64,000 bases of DNA from Polynucleobacter sp. UB-Piko-W3 (GTDB taxonomy: Bacteria; Pseudomonadota; Gammaproteobacteria; Burkholderiales; Burkholderiaceae). Location of the stretch: the NCBI RefSeq assembly GCF_018881635.1, contig NZ_JACVPY010000002.1, positions 29,374 through 93,373 on the forward strand, read 5' to 3'. The notes under the pieces are model-generated. The model worked only from the letters and a program-made list of their open reading frames with translations, did not search any database and was not told where the DNA came from. Of this stretch, positions 63,579 to 64,000 are shown piece after piece. Both the position numbers and the translations under genes were made by a program. The stretch's first letter is position 1; the number at the start of each line of letters is the position of its first letter.

Positions 63579-64000
63579 TTACTTGTTAACAGGGAACCAT
63601 TCCAGAATTTCAACTACCTGGTGGTCCCCGCAAATGCCGAATACCCGATTATCAACCACTTGGGTGCCTAAAGAGCCAAGATCGAGATTGCTCGGGAATG
63701 GACCTTTAAGGCTGGTACGGGCCACAGTCATAGTCTGCCCTTGGTGGTCGGTGAAGGCTCCTGGATAAGGGGGTGCTACAGCTCTCACTAGGTTATGAAC
63801 CTGAACAGCCTTCTGATGCCAATGAATTCGCCCATCAGAGGGCTTTCTGCCACCAAAATAGCTGCCTTTTTGGAGCTCATTTGGTTTGCGAGGCACACTA
63901 CCCTTAATTAAACTGGGTAGAGTCTCGTTGATCACTGTTACTGCCGCCTGGCTAACCTTGCTAAAGACATCAGTCGCCGTTTCATCAGGACCAATGTCAA
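63579..64000 (-). CDS. Formyltransferase (ArnA N-terminal domain homolog), 5' end missing
   Basis: The last 140 or so residues of a formyl-transferase-fold protein; the gene continues past the right edge. DIGPDETATDVFSKVSQAAV and YFGGRKPSDGRIHW, with the RAVAPPYPGAFT block, match the formyltransferase half of ArnA, which formylates UDP-Ara4N with 10-formyl-THF. It lies 46 bp upstream of the decarboxylase on the same strand, so the two ArnA activities are one operon as separate genes. Confidence 0.88.
   Translation of the reverse strand, partial: DIGPDETATDVFSKVSQAAVTVINETLPSLIKGSVPRKPNELQKGSYFGGRKPSDGRIHWHQKAVQVHNLVRAVAPPYPGAFTDHQGQTMTVARTSLKGPFPSNLDLGSLGTQVVDNRVFGICGDHQVVEILEWFPVNK

Noticed and set aside
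1..64000. CRISPR arrays, insertion sequences or prophage
   Set aside because: I saw no evenly spaced direct repeats, transposase, integrase or phage structural genes.

Overview
This window looks like chromosome from a free-living betaproteobacterium of the Burkholderiaceae, most likely Polynucleobacter or a close relative. That assignment is inferred from gene content and order and from recalled protein sequences; no database was searched. The main pointers are EF-P with arginine at position 32 next to its rhamnosyltransferase EarP, the fabF-mucD-lepA-lepB-rnc-era-recO-pdxJ-acpS order, tight gene packing, and short uninterrupted operons. I see no phage, insertion sequence, CRISPR array or rRNA. 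Almost all of the window is housekeeping DNA, with a more accessory stretch at the left end.

Region 1 (1-12,700): the tail of isocitrate dehydrogenase, then the periplasmic methionine sulfoxide reductase catalytic subunit msrP. Its haem partner msrQ lies 8.6 kb away instead of alongside. Between them are an HpaB/4-hydroxybutyryl-CoA-dehydratase-family gene divergent from a TetR regulator (sharing a perfect palindromic operator), an isochorismatase-family hydrolase, an SDR dehydrogenase, a DUF2889 gene, rsuA, a pterin dehydratase, and a two-subunit molybdenum hydroxylase of the isoquinoline oxidoreductase type. After msrQ come an outer-membrane barrel protein, a lipoprotein gene broken by an in-frame stop, and a parvulin foldase.

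Region 2 (12,700-25,500): thyA-folA, a ferredoxin with its NADP reductase, a TRAP transporter (dctP-dctQ-dctM) with an unusually long DctM, a FrnE-like DsbA protein, a hydroxyacid dehydrogenase, and the molybdenum cofactor operon moaA-mobA-moeA. The last of these serves the molybdoenzymes of region 1.

Region 3 (25,500-48,100): rne with a long leader, divergent from rluC, then a HAD phosphatase, an S49 protease, a tetrapyrrole-methylase-fold methyltransferase, maf, yceD, rpmF, plsX, fabH, fabD, fabG, acpP, fabF, mucD, lepA, lepB, rnc, era, recO, pdxJ, acpS and nagZ. It combines RNA maturation, fatty acid and phospholipid synthesis, envelope protein processing and cofactor synthesis. The sigma-E module often found between fabF and mucD is absent here.

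Region 4 (48,100-64,000): efp-earP, divergent from uvrC-pgsA-tRNA-Gly-tRNA-Cys; a lipoprotein; lexA, whose promoter, LexA box and start codon are so compressed that the mRNA is predicted to be leaderless; an asparaginase; the rpsF-priB-rpsR-rplI-dnaB operon; a secreted protein with two PsiF-like repeats; an NlpC/P60 peptidase overlapping phoH; a peroxiredoxin; and the start of a lipid A aminoarabinose (arn) cluster in which the two ArnA activities are separate genes. The last gene runs off the right edge.

No clearly new multi-gene system was found. The best leads are the separated MsrP/MsrQ pair around a molybdenum hydroxylase, the TetR-controlled HpaB-family gene with possible Fe-S ligands, the leaderless lexA, the terminator hairpin inside the NlpC/P60 reading frame, the enlarged DctM, and the interrupted lipoprotein.
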